Assembly (NCBI GenBank): GCA_034112105.1
Contig: JAWUVZ010000125.1
Coordinates: forward strand, 1-64,000
DNA length: 64,000 nt
Source of the DNA: Glaciecola sp034112105
GTDB taxonomy: Bacteria > Pseudomonadota > Gammaproteobacteria > Enterobacterales > Alteromonadaceae
Direction: 5' to 3'
Below, piece after piece: positions 36,495-45,077 of the stretch. Position 1 is the first letter of the stretch, and each line of letters starts with the position of its first letter. The notes under the pieces are model-generated. The model saw nothing but the letters and a program-made list of their open reading frames with translations, ran no database searches and was not told the origin of the DNA. Position numbers and translations under genes: made by a program.

Positions 36495-37016
36495 ATGGCT
36501 GAAGAAAACAACACACCAGCAGCACCCGCAGCACCAGAACAAGCATCACAAGGCGCACAATTTAGCGTTCAACGTATCTACACAAGAGACATTTCGTTTG
36601 AAACGCCTAATAGCCCAGCTATTTTTCAAAAAGAATGGAAGCCAGAAGTAAAGCTTGACATCGATACGCGCACAAACGAAATCGAAACCAATTTATACGA
36701 AGTTGTTTTGTCTGTAACTGTTACAGCATCGCTTGGCGAAGACACCGCATTTTTATGCGAAGTTCAGCAAGCAGGCATTTTCGCTCTCGGCGATATGCCA
36801 GATCAAAATAAAGCGCATACTTTAGGCTCATTCTGCCCAAATATGCTTTTCCCATATGCGCGGGAAGCTGTTTCAAACTTAGTTAACCGTGGCACCTTTC
36901 CGCCACTTAATTTAGCCCCTGTAAACTTTGATGCCATTTTTGCAGCGTACATGCAAAAACGTGCAGAACAGAGCGCAGCAGCTGACGCTCCAGCGGCTCA
37001 ACAACTTGATTCATAA
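36495..37016 (+). CDS. secB: Protein-export chaperone SecB
   Basis: A 173-residue cytosolic chaperone that holds preproteins unfolded and hands them to SecA. The core shows F-S-V-Q-R-I-Y-T-R-D-I-S-F-E and C-P-N-M-L-F-P-Y-A-R-E. The N-terminus (about 20 residues) and C-terminus are Ala/Pro/Gln-rich extensions. gpsA follows 18 bases downstream. Confidence 0.97.
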   Translation: MAEENNTPAAPAAPEQASQGAQFSVQRIYTRDISFETPNSPAIFQKEWKPEVKLDIDTRTNEIETNLYEVVLSVTVTASLGEDTAFLCEVQQAGIFALGDMPDQNKAHTLGSFCPNMLFPYAREAVSNLVNRGTFPPLNLAPVNFDAIFAAYMQKRAEQSAAADAPAAQQLDS

Positions 37017-37034
37017 AGAGTTGAGAAGCAATTA

Positions 37035-38045
37035 ATGGATAACAGGTTTGAGTCAAACACCGCCGTCATTGGTGCCGGTTCTTATGGCACTGCCTTAGCG
37101 TTTGTATTGGCTCGAAATGGTAATCCAACGGTATTGTGGGGACGTGATGAAAAACACGTTTCTGCAATGCGTATAACTCGCAGTAATGATAAATACCTGC
37201 CAGATGCTATATTTCCTGACGCCCTCGTAGTCTCATCTAATCTAAAAGAAGTACTACAGAGCGCCAGAGACATACTTGTTGTTGTTCCTAGTCATGCGTT
37301 CAAAGGGACCTTAGAAGCAATCAAGCCATATTTAAATCCTCAACATAGATTAGTTTGGGCTACTAAAGGTCTCGAACCTGGTACTGGAAGAATATTGCAA
37401 GAGGTCGCCTTAGATATTTTGGGTGATAATATTCCTTTTGCTGTCGTCTCTGGTCCAACATTTGCTAAAGAAATGGTTGCGGGCCTACCCACGGCTATTA
37501 CGCTGTCTTCAACTGACGCTGAACTGTGTGAATCATTTTCACAAAAACTGCATTGTTCTAAAGGTTTCCGAGTTTACAAAAACGATGATTTAATTGGTGT
37601 TCAATTAGGCGGAGCAGTTAAGAACGTCATTGCAATAGGCGCTGGTCTAGCCGACGGCTTAGGCTTTGGTGCTAACGCGCGAACGGCTTTAATTACACGC
37701 GGACTAGCTGAAATGAGCCGACTTGGCTTGGCCATCGGGGCAAAACAAGAAACCTTTATGGGCATGGCTGGTCTTGGAGATTTAGTCTTAACTTGCACTG
37801 ACAATCAATCTAGGAACCGACGCTTTGGTCTAGCTTTAGGCCAGGGAATGACGGTAGACGCAGCAATAGAAAGTATTGGCCAAGTCGTTGAAGGATATCG
37901 TAACACCGACGAAGTAAGATTGCTTTCACAATCCAATGGCATCGAGATGCCTATTTGTGAGCAAATATACCAAGTGCTATATAAAGGCAAGTCAGCTAAA
38001 GCAGCTGCTGTTGCATTGTTAAGCCGCGAACAAACCCAAGAATAG
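37035..38045 (+). CDS. gpsA: Glycerol-3-phosphate dehydrogenase [NAD(P)+]
   Basis: A 336-residue enzyme that reduces dihydroxyacetone phosphate to glycerol-3-phosphate for phospholipid synthesis. The N-terminal Rossmann motif is I-G-A-G-S-Y-G-T-A, and the catalytic Lys is in G-G-A-V-K-N-V-I-A-I-G. The V-S-G-P-T-F-A-K-E block is also present. secB-gpsA adjacency is conserved in gammaproteobacteria. Confidence 0.97.
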   Translation: MDNRFESNTAVIGAGSYGTALAFVLARNGNPTVLWGRDEKHVSAMRITRSNDKYLPDAIFPDALVVSSNLKEVLQSARDILVVVPSHAFKGTLEAIKPYLNPQHRLVWATKGLEPGTGRILQEVALDILGDNIPFAVVSGPTFAKEMVAGLPTAITLSSTDAELCESFSQKLHCSKGFRVYKNDDLIGVQLGGAVKNVIAIGAGLADGLGFGANARTALITRGLAEMSRLGLAIGAKQETFMGMAGLGDLVLTCTDNQSRNRRFGLALGQGMTVDAAIESIGQVVEGYRNTDEVRLLSQSNGIEMPICEQIYQVLYKGKSAKAAAVALLSREQTQE

Positions 38046-38084
38046 TCCTCCGACTCATATATTAACGTTAGGTAGTATACATTC

Positions 38085-38558
38085 ATGTTCCATATTGCTC
38101 TATTCGAACCGCAAATTGCTCCCAATACGGGTAACGCTATAAGACTATGTTCGAACAATGGGTGCCATTTGCATCTCATCGAACCTTTGGGCTTTAGTAT
38201 GGAAGAAAAGCAACTGAGACGAGCGTCACTCGATTACCGCGACCTTGCTAACGTGACTATTCATAAAAATTATGATGCATTTTTGCAAGAGATGGGTAAC
38301 AGAAGAATTTTTGCATTAACCACCAAAGGTTCAATTCCACATGACCAACCCACCTACCAGGCAGATGATGTGCTTCTATTTGGTTCAGAAACCTCAGGGT
38401 TACCCGACGAGATCCGTAACGCTTTTGCTCCAGGCAATCGTATTAGGATCCCGATGTTAGCTAATGCTCGTAGCCTAAACCTGTCCAATTCAATCGCTAT
38501 TGTAAGTTACGAAGCATGGCGTCAACTTGGTTTTAATATGCCTAATATAGAGTCGTAG
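38085..38558 (+). CDS. trmL: tRNA (cytidine(34)-2'-O)-methyltransferase TrmL
   Basis: A 157-residue SPOUT-class methyltransferase with the trefoil-knot signature L-F-G-S-E-T-S-G-L-P near residue 105 and the closing M-L-A-N-A-R-S-L-N-L-S-N. The A-P-N-T-G-N-A-I-R-L-C motif is near the N-terminus. It 2'-O-methylates position 34 of leucine tRNAs. It lies 39 bases after gpsA, in the known gpsA-trmL order. Confidence 0.95.
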   Translation: MFHIALFEPQIAPNTGNAIRLCSNNGCHLHLIEPLGFSMEEKQLRRASLDYRDLANVTIHKNYDAFLQEMGNRRIFALTTKGSIPHDQPTYQADDVLLFGSETSGLPDEIRNAFAPGNRIRIPMLANARSLNLSNSIAIVSYEAWRQLGFNMPNIES

Positions 38559-38712
38559 ACGACCACTTAATCCCGATAATAACTGACTTTTCCTTTTTTA
38601 CACGCTTAATACCCTATCCATATAAAGTAAATGCTCATTGCATTCAGGTTTTATTCAGTTACTAGGCTTTATCCTCAACAATACATAAATAATACAAATT
38701 AATACGCCCATC

Positions 38713-39234
38713 ATGATCAAACAAACGAGTGTACTACTTTTTCTATTAGCAACAATGAATGCGACCGCTGGCGATCGCTTCACTATTTTTGCCAAACAAG
38801 AGTTTAACTACACGGACAATATTTCAAGCATTGGTGTTTCCAGTATTATGGGCGGTCATCACCGTAATTTGCAAAGTGAAGTGATTACTTCAATTAATAG
38901 CGTTACTGTTATCGATCAGTTTGGCTACGAACGAGCGTATTATGGTTTAGATTTAGGTGTCCGATTTGGTTATTTTAGTGACTTATTCATGTATTTTGAA
39001 GGCGGTTTCGATGTATTTGAAGCGATCTTCAAACATGACGATGACGCCCCTTATTTTGATTATGATGACAGATATAACTCAAATAATTTAGATGGTTACG
39101 CTTCTTTTGGCGCTGGTGTTCAAGCTGGAAATCTGCGTGTTGAAGGATTTGTGAAAGCGCGCCAAATAGATTCTGATTACTGGGAAGCTAATAGAAGTCT
39201 CTTTTACGGAATGCAGCTTTCACTTGCGTTCTAA
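38713..39234 (+). CDS. Small predicted outer-membrane protein of unknown function
   Basis: A 173-residue protein. A signal peptide (about 1-19, cleavage after T-A-G or nearby) precedes a region of alternating strands rich in Tyr, Phe and Gly, such as Y-Y-G-L-D-L-G-V-R-F-G-Y. The last residue is Phe, which is common in outer-membrane barrels. An Asp-rich stretch (H-D-D-D-A-P) suggests a loop. I do not recognise a family. It stands alone, convergent with the lysophospholipase-like gene. Confidence 0.7.
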   Translation: MIKQTSVLLFLLATMNATAGDRFTIFAKQEFNYTDNISSIGVSSIMGGHHRNLQSEVITSINSVTVIDQFGYERAYYGLDLGVRFGYFSDLFMYFEGGFDVFEAIFKHDDDAPYFDYDDRYNSNNLDGYASFGAGVQAGNLRVEGFVKARQIDSDYWEANRSLFYGMQLSLAF

Positions 39235-39268
39235 AAAAATCAACCTAAATAGTAGTAAAGCAGTTACA

Positions 39269-40297
39269 TCACGGCGTTGACAAATAAGTTAAAATTTTAG
39301 TTAAAGCTGGCACCCTAAACTTGTCTTTTTCGAAGAACAATTCATGCAATGCCTCTGGGATTAGCAATGATTCGCAGTGCTTAATATCATTAATTACTTG
39401 CTCAATATCTTCTTTGGCTACAACGGTATCGGCGCCAGAATAGACAACAAGGCAAGGAACACTAATTTTATTCGCTTGCTCTCGTATTTCTTGCATAGCA
39501 ATTAGTGATGCGTAAAGCCACTCATAAGTAGCACCACCTAATTGTAACTCCGTCTGCTGTGAATAGGTTTTGCGAAAAATCTCATATCTAATCTGACTGC
39601 TCATCAAACAGTTTTTATAAAACGCAGTCGGTATGTAGTCAGTATGCCCAAAGAAATAACTCGTCTTTTTGCCTCGCAGCTTATTATAAATAACACCAAA
39701 TCTAACTAACATAGTCCCGAACCAAGGTGGAACTGGAGCCGTAATCCCAAACATTGGCGAACAAAAAACAGCTTTGGAAAATAAATGGGGTTGCGACTTT
39801 ACGAGTAGCGCTCCGATTGCGCTGCCCATCGAATGACAGAGTAGATGAAGAGGTGGATATGGTTGTTCAAGTATGCCGCCATCACTACTCGACCTATTTT
39901 TCGCTGCCTTGATATACTTTTCGCAAAGCATCGGCACTAAAACGTCCTCGATTATACTTTTAAAATCGGTAACATACTGATTAAAATCGTCGATATAGCC
40001 AAGCTGAGGATTCTCTTTTAGCCGTGTAGAGAGGCCTTGACCACGGTGGTCATGAATAAACACCGAATGCCCATTTTGGTATAAGTCGTAAATGAGTTCA
40101 GCGTATTTGGCTGCACATTCAACGCGTCCCGAAGAGATCACGATTATTGATTTTGCTTCGTTGTGATGAGCATATCGATAGTGCAGCGAAGTACCGTCGC
40201 CTAGCCTCCAAAAACCGGATATCATACTATTTTCAAACCAAGGCTTGATTAAGGTATCAAACTTTTCGGGTAATTCGGTTTCTTTGGTTAATTGCAT
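39269..40297 (-). CDS. Lysophospholipase-like alpha/beta hydrolase (PldB type)
   Basis: A 342-residue serine hydrolase. The nucleophile is Ser in L-C-H-S-M-G-S (the first Gly of the usual GxSxG is Cys), with the acid in Y-S-G-A-D-T-V and the His in A-L-H-E-L. An oxyanion-region H-D-H-R-G-Q-G-L-S is also present. The family includes PldB lysophospholipases and monoacylglycerol lipases; the substrate is not certain. It begins 7 bases after the cpxA stop, so it appears to be the third gene of the cpxRA transcript. Confidence 0.85.
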   Translation of the reverse strand: MQLTKETELPEKFDTLIKPWFENSMISGFWRLGDGTSLHYRYAHHNEAKSIIVISSGRVECAAKYAELIYDLYQNGHSVFIHDHRGQGLSTRLKENPQLGYIDDFNQYVTDFKSIIEDVLVPMLCEKYIKAAKNRSSSDGGILEQPYPPLHLLCHSMGSAIGALLVKSQPHLFSKAVFCSPMFGITAPVPPWFGTMLVRFGVIYNKLRGKKTSYFFGHTDYIPTAFYKNCLMSSQIRYEIFRKTYSQQTELQLGGATYEWLYASLIAMQEIREQANKISVPCLVVYSGADTVVAKEDIEQVINDIKHCESLLIPEALHELFFEKDKFRVPALTKILTYLSTP

Positions 40298-40304
40298 TTA
40301 ATCG

Positions 40305-41813
40305 CTATGTTGGTTTGCTTGCAACAGGTAAACGTATTATCACTGATAAGCCAGTTAAAGGCGATTGTTCTTCAAAACTTCTTTCACATTGTGCGCTGCC
40401 CGCTTGACTACTATCTTTGTCAAAACGCACTTGAGCATGGCGCGCCGAAGCATAAAGACTGCCGCCATGCGTTTCGATCGCAGCTTTAGCAATAGATAAA
40501 CCGAGCCCGGCTCCTTTGCTGACTTCATGCACTTGATAGCTGCCGCGAAAAAATGGGTCAAACACGGTTTTTAACTCGGTAGCGGACATACCTGCGCCGT
40601 CATCCTTAATCACAATTTCAACAAAATCTATAGCTAAACTGTTGGATACAATATTGAGCTCACAACTTACTTCTTTGACGGCAAAACGAATGGCATTGCG
40701 AACGATGTTTTCAATCGCACTTATAAGTAACTGCATGTCGGCGTTAATACTAATGTCAGGAATAGTGCCGACAATGAGTGCTTTATTCATTGCCCTGGCC
40801 TCAAAACGCGCATCTTGCAACACACCATCTAAAACCGAAACCAGTGTCATTTCTTGCAGTTCAATTCGTTGCTGAGAGGCGTTTATTTTGGCCAGAGTCA
40901 GCACTTGGCCAATCATCTGATCCATCTTAACAATTTCGTTTTCAATTCGTGATAAATGCTTAGTGTCCAAGTTACTGAGCGCACCATCAGGGTTAGTGTT
41001 GATCTGGTCCTCTAACAAGGCGACTGCTAACTGCAAACGGGTCAATGGTGTGCGTAATTCATGCGATACGTTTGCCATCAGTTGCTTTTGACTATCGATC
41101 AAGCTTTGCAGACGAACCGCCATCGTATTGAAATCTTCCGCTAAATTACCCACTTCATCTTTTCTATTTTCAAGACCTTCAATGCGAGTCGTCAAATCGC
41201 CTTTAGCCAAGCGGTTACTCGCTAAACGCAAAGCGCCCAATGGTTTTGTGATACTTAGCACCAGCCCAAAGCAAAATACCGTGCTGAGGAAAATAGCTAA
41301 CACCAAGCCAGCAATCGCCACTTTAGAGCGAGACATCACATTTCTTTCCGATCGCAATAGTAAGCGCCCGATAAAGATGTTGTATTCTGAGGCATTGAAG
41401 AGCAACGTATAAGGACCAACAAACTCCATATTGTTGAGTCTTATAAGCAACGGACTATCACTTTCAACAAACGCGGTTAACTCATCTATATTGCGAGATA
41501 GGGGGGTAGGAAAACTAGTATGACGCTTACTGGTATTGCGATTAATAGCCACGATATGAAGACCATTGCGTTGCCCTAACCTGCGCAATGATTGGTTTAG
41601 ATTGTTACTGCGCTCGACTACTCTGGTTAACCGCTGCATCGCTAACAACGTCTCAGACTCTTGTTCCTGGCTTACTGCATTTACTTCCAAGACGTCAGTT
41701 AATTGCTTCGCTAAGAAAAATGAGCTCAGTACAATAACTAATAATGCAGTCCAAAACCAAATAAAAACGCGGCCAAATAACGAATTGAAAGGATTAACCT
41801 TGGATAATTTCAT
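40305..41813 (-). CDS. cpxA: Envelope-stress sensor histidine kinase CpxA
   Basis: A 502-residue kinase. Two membrane segments flank a periplasmic domain (about 30-160), then HAMP (about 185-235), the H-box N-V-S-H-E-L-R-T-P-L (near residue 249), and an ATPase domain with N-box E-N-I-V-R-N-A and G-boxes D-D-G-A-G-M and G-A-G-L-G-L-S. Senses envelope misfolding and phosphorylates CpxR. Its ATG shares a base with the cpxR stop (TAATG). The CpxA rather than EnvZ call rests on the neighbouring cpxR and CpxP-like genes. Confidence 0.9.
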   Translation of the reverse strand: MKLSKVNPFNSLFGRVFIWFWTALLVIVLSSFFLAKQLTDVLEVNAVSQEQESETLLAMQRLTRVVERSNNLNQSLRRLGQRNGLHIVAINRNTSKRHTSFPTPLSRNIDELTAFVESDSPLLIRLNNMEFVGPYTLLFNASEYNIFIGRLLLRSERNVMSRSKVAIAGLVLAIFLSTVFCFGLVLSITKPLGALRLASNRLAKGDLTTRIEGLENRKDEVGNLAEDFNTMAVRLQSLIDSQKQLMANVSHELRTPLTRLQLAVALLEDQINTNPDGALSNLDTKHLSRIENEIVKMDQMIGQVLTLAKINASQQRIELQEMTLVSVLDGVLQDARFEARAMNKALIVGTIPDISINADMQLLISAIENIVRNAIRFAVKEVSCELNIVSNSLAIDFVEIVIKDDGAGMSATELKTVFDPFFRGSYQVHEVSKGAGLGLSIAKAAIETHGGSLYASARHAQVRFDKDSSQAGSAQCERSFEEQSPLTGLSVIIRLPVASKPT

Positions 41814-42499
41814 TACACTTCACTCTTAAATATGTAACCTGACCCACGCATTGTTTTGATTATATTTTCAATCCCTTGTTGTGATAGCTTTTTGCGAACA
41901 TTACTCACATGCATATCTAAGCTGCGGTCAAACGCACTGAGCCTGCGCCCTAGTACGTCTTGACTCAGTTTTTCCTTACTTAACAAGTGCCCAGCATGCC
42001 TCATTAATAGTACTAGGAGCTGAAATTCGGTACTGGTCAGATCCAATTCATGGGCACCTATCATCGCTCTTTGGCTGGCTTCTTCAATTTTGATCCCATG
42101 GAACTGTAGGTTTTGAACTTGATTAAATATACTTAGATCGTCCAGGCGGCGCGTAAGCGCCTTAATTCGAGCAAGCAGTTCTCGATGATTGAATGGTTTA
42201 GCAAGATAGTCATCAGCACCCAACTCTAAACCTAGTATGCGGTCGTAGTCTTCACCTTTTGCAGTTAACATGATGACAGGCACAACAGAAAAAGTGCGAA
42301 TTTGCTTGAGAGTTTCAAAACCATCTAAGACCGGCATCATAACGTCAAGTAGGACGACATCGAAAGTTAGTTCTCGTAATTTCGCAATTGCCGATACTGG
42401 GCTATTGTCTACATCCACCATAAATCCATTTTGCTGCAAATATTCTGCTAACATTTCGGTCAATGCTACATCATCGTCAATTATTAATACGTGATACAT
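41813..42499 (-). CDS. cpxR: Envelope-stress response regulator CpxR
   Basis: A 228-residue OmpR/PhoB-class regulator. The receiver has the acidic pocket D8-D9-D10, phospho-acceptor D52 (V-L-L-D-V-M-M-P), the T of M-L-T-A-K and K of A-K-P-F. The C-terminal winged helix ends in R-G-S-G-Y-I-F-K. A matching binding site (42653-42668) lies in the divergent gap with the CpxP-like gene, so it probably regulates both directions, including itself. Confidence 0.92.
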   Translation of the reverse strand: MYHVLIIDDDVALTEMLAEYLQQNGFMVDVDNSPVSAIAKLRELTFDVVLLDVMMPVLDGFETLKQIRTFSVVPVIMLTAKGEDYDRILGLELGADDYLAKPFNHRELLARIKALTRRLDDLSIFNQVQNLQFHGIKIEEASQRAMIGAHELDLTSTEFQLLVLLMRHAGHLLSKEKLSQDVLGRRLSAFDRSLDMHVSNVRKKLSQQGIENIIKTMRGSGYIFKSEV

Positions 42500-42652
42500 A
42501 TAGTCACCTTAAAGCTGTGTTTACCACTAATGAAAAGGCTAATAACTCCATTGAGCTAAGCATCGAAAATAAAATACCTAGTTTCGAATGAGCACCATTA
42601 TAAGCAGTCTGTAACCTTATCATAGGTGAATTGGGAACAAAGCTGAGAAACC

Positions 42653-42668
42653 TTTACACAAGCTTTAC
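42653..42668 (-). promoter_or_regulatory. Predicted CpxR box
   Basis: On the minus strand the site reads GTAAA, six bases, GTAAA (plus strand TTTAC-N6-TTTAC). The E. coli CpxR consensus is two GTAAA half-sites separated by a few bases. It lies between the divergent cpxR and CpxP-like genes, the expected place. Confidence 0.75.
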
Positions 42669-42761
42669 ATTCGGTTGGCGCTTCTTTGCATTCACAACGC
42701 TATTATTTATGTCGACATTTTATATAGACTCAACATTTATCGTTATATTCATCGGAGCGGA

Positions 42762-43580
42762 ATGAAAATGAAAAAATCATTAATCAGTTTAAGCGTAGCC
42801 ACTTTATTAAGTGTTAGTGCATATTCAGTAAATGCACATGAAGGAGACCTGCATAACAACAATCCACGTGAGTTAATGGCAAGCCTTTCTTTAACCCAAC
42901 AGCAAAAAGAAGATATTAAACAAATACACCTACAAACCAAGCAAGATTTAGGTATTTACCGCGCAGAAAAAAAACAATTCCGTGACAGTATGCGAGCCCT
43001 TATTCAAGCAGATATGTGGGTTGAGGAGGTAGTTACAAGTGAAATAGAACAGCAAATGGAACTCACATTACAATCAAGGCTGATCCGAGCCAAAAGTAAA
43101 AACAACGTATTCAACCAATTAACTGAGGAACAACAAGCGCAATTCATCACTAGTCGGCATGCTAGCAAAAGCAAAAAAGGCGATAAAAGAGGTAAAAAAT
43201 CTAAAAGAAAATTGCAGCGTCTAATTAAAACCCTGGATCTTAGCAGTGACCAGCAAACTCAGTTACTGGTAATGATGACTAACGATAGAGCTCAACGAAC
43301 AGCGAACAAAGAGCAAGTTAGAAGCGTTAAAGCCGAACTCACTAGTATTGTTCACGCTAAACAATTTGATGATAGCGCATGGTTGGCCGTGCAGGCTCAG
43401 AACAAGCAACAGAGGCTTAATATGGCCGTAAATAAAGCTAAGTCACGATTTGATATGTTAAGTATATTGAATCCAGAACAGCGCAACAAGTTTGAAAAAG
43501 TCATGAAAAAATATAACAAAGGAAATAGAAATAAAAAAAGCGGTAAAGATTTCAATCAAGAGCATGATTTATCAAGCTAA
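42762..43580 (+). CDS. Double-domain CpxP/Spy-like periplasmic protein
   Basis: A 272-residue protein. The signal peptide is about 1-25 (cleavage after V-N-A). LTxxQ-type motifs occur four times: LTQQQ (44-48), LTEEQ (120-124), LSSDQ (160-164) and LNPEQ (236-240). Within each half the two motifs start exactly 76 residues apart, which indicates two CpxP/Spy domains in tandem. They are joined by a very lysine-rich linker (about 135-150). Single CpxP proteins have one pair. I chose the ATG at 42762 because GGAG lies just upstream; the frame is open further 5'. It is divergent from cpxRA across a CpxR box, so it is likely the CpxR-controlled feedback chaperone. Confidence 0.86.
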   Translation: MKMKKSLISLSVATLLSVSAYSVNAHEGDLHNNNPRELMASLSLTQQQKEDIKQIHLQTKQDLGIYRAEKKQFRDSMRALIQADMWVEEVVTSEIEQQMELTLQSRLIRAKSKNNVFNQLTEEQQAQFITSRHASKSKKGDKRGKKSKRKLQRLIKTLDLSSDQQTQLLVMMTNDRAQRTANKEQVRSVKAELTSIVHAKQFDDSAWLAVQAQNKQQRLNMAVNKAKSRFDMLSILNPEQRNKFEKVMKKYNKGNRNKKSGKDFNQEHDLSS

Positions 43581-43594
43581 GTATTACAAACTAA

Positions 43595-43626
43595 AGGCTA
43601 AGTGGCGCAACAAAAGCCATTAGCCT
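43595..43626 (+). terminator. Hairpin downstream of the CpxP-like gene
   Basis: AGGCTAAGTGGC pairs with GCCATTAGCCT with one bulged base around a 9-base loop, 14 bases after the stop codon. It is followed by CATTTGG rather than a T run, so strength is doubtful. Confidence 0.5.
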
Positions 43627-43769
43627 CATTTGGTATTATGGATAATAGTTCTGTTTAAAATAAAACACGTTCTCGGTTAAAAAAACAATACCTCAAATAG
43701 TATTTCTATTCTAATAAAACTTAGAACAACCAGTTGCAACCTAATAAAATTAATTATTTATACATTTAT

Positions 43770-43787
43770 ATTGAATAAATATTCAAT
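43770..43787 (+). promoter_or_regulatory. ARG box (ArgR operator) overlapping the argC promoter
   Basis: TGAAT-AAAT-ATTCA (core 43772-43785) is an exact match to the E. coli ARG box core. A sigma70-like promoter overlaps it: TTGAAT (43771-43776), 17 bases, TACTAT (43794-43799). A weaker second box can be aligned 21 bases upstream, the usual spacing for an ArgR hexamer. ArgR bound here would block the -35 region. The predicted leader to argC is about 255 bases. The rest of the 43581-44061 gap shows nothing else I can name. Confidence 0.82.
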
Positions 43788-44061
43788 ATTCATTACTATC
43801 TCAGCATGCAACTCAACGCAGATTTTGTGCATGAGACCAAATACCGACTGAGTTTTTAAGTGATTAATTCTATTATTAAATTTGTAGCATCAATGACATC
43901 ATCTCCTCTCACTCCCTCTCTTGGCTGTGAAAAAGTATTACGACGACATGATTTCGAGATTGTAGTTTAACAAAACATAGTACTCTCGCTTTTAGCACAA
44001 CCAACACGGCTCCGTTGCGCTAAGAGTAAGAGGAATTTTATTTTCAAGAAAAGACACTATT

Positions 44062-45075
44062 ATGATTTCAACTTGTATTATTGGCGCCAGTGGTTACACC
44101 GGTGCTGAACTAATAAAAATAATTATTCAACACCCACTGTTTTCATTGGACGCTTGTTATGTGTCTAGTGGGAGCGCCGATTGTGATAGGCCAATTGGCT
44201 CAATTCATCCGAAACTGTTTGGTCAAACGGATCTAGTGACCATTGCCCTAAACCAAGATGAATTGGGTTCAATGGCGAATAAATTTGATGCTATTTTTTT
44301 AGCTACACCGCACGAAGCTAGCCACAATTGGTCGCAAGCATTGAGCGGTAAAAATGCTAAAATATTTGATTTATCTGGTGCATTCAGGCTCCAAGATCCC
44401 CAAGTATTTGAGTCCTTTTATGGTTTCAAACATGAACATACCGACATGCTCAGTAGCGCAGTATACGGATTAGCAGAGTGGAACGCCGATGCAATTAAAA
44501 CAGCGAATTTTGTGGCTGTACCAGGTTGTTACCCTACTGCATCCTTACTGGCAATCAAGCCCATGACAGAGGCGGGTTTTCTTGACCCAAGTGTCAGGCC
44601 TATTATTAACGCAATCTCGGGCGTTAGTGGTGCTGGCCGAAAGCCTTCTATGACCACCAGTTATTATGAAGTGAGCTTACAAGCCTATGGTGTCTTAGGG
44701 CATCGTCATACACCGGAAATCGAAGATTATTGTGGCACTCAAGTTATCTTCACCCCTCATCTTGGTCAATTCAAAAGAGGGATTTTAGCGACAATTACGA
44801 TGCGCATACGAAAAGGAGTGAATGCAGCAGATGTAAAGCAGACGTTCGAACAAGCTTATGCAACTCAACCGATGGTTCGTTTACGTGATTCATGGCCTAA
44901 AATTGACGATGTTGCAAATACCCCATTTTGTGACATTTACTGGAAATTCGATGAAGATAGCCGTTATTTAATCGTAAGTTCAGCTATAGATAATTTACTG
45001 AAAGGCGCCGCGTCACAAGCAATTCAATGTGCAAATTTGGTGTTTAATCAGCCAACAGAGACTGGATTATTGTGA
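44062..45075 (+). CDS. argC: N-acetyl-gamma-glutamyl-phosphate reductase
   Basis: A 337-residue NADPH-dependent reductase, third step of arginine synthesis. I-G-A-S-G-Y-T-G-A-E-L is the nucleotide-binding start, and the catalytic Cys is in V-P-G-C-Y-P-T-A. H-R-H-T-P-E-I and the C-terminal L-K-G-A-A-S-Q-A are also typical. First gene of the arg run; its stop overlaps the GTG in front of argB. Confidence 0.97.
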   Translation: MISTCIIGASGYTGAELIKIIIQHPLFSLDACYVSSGSADCDRPIGSIHPKLFGQTDLVTIALNQDELGSMANKFDAIFLATPHEASHNWSQALSGKNAKIFDLSGAFRLQDPQVFESFYGFKHEHTDMLSSAVYGLAEWNADAIKTANFVAVPGCYPTASLLAIKPMTEAGFLDPSVRPIINAISGVSGAGRKPSMTTSYYEVSLQAYGVLGHRHTPEIEDYCGTQVIFTPHLGQFKRGILATITMRIRKGVNAADVKQTFEQAYATQPMVRLRDSWPKIDDVANTPFCDIYWKFDEDSRYLIVSSAIDNLLKGAASQAIQCANLVFNQPTETGLL

Positions 45076-45077
45076 AC

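Noticed and set aside
36391..36651. 86-codon frame spanning the grxC terminator and secB start
   Set aside because: It runs through the terminator hairpin and overlaps secB in another frame; secB is certain.
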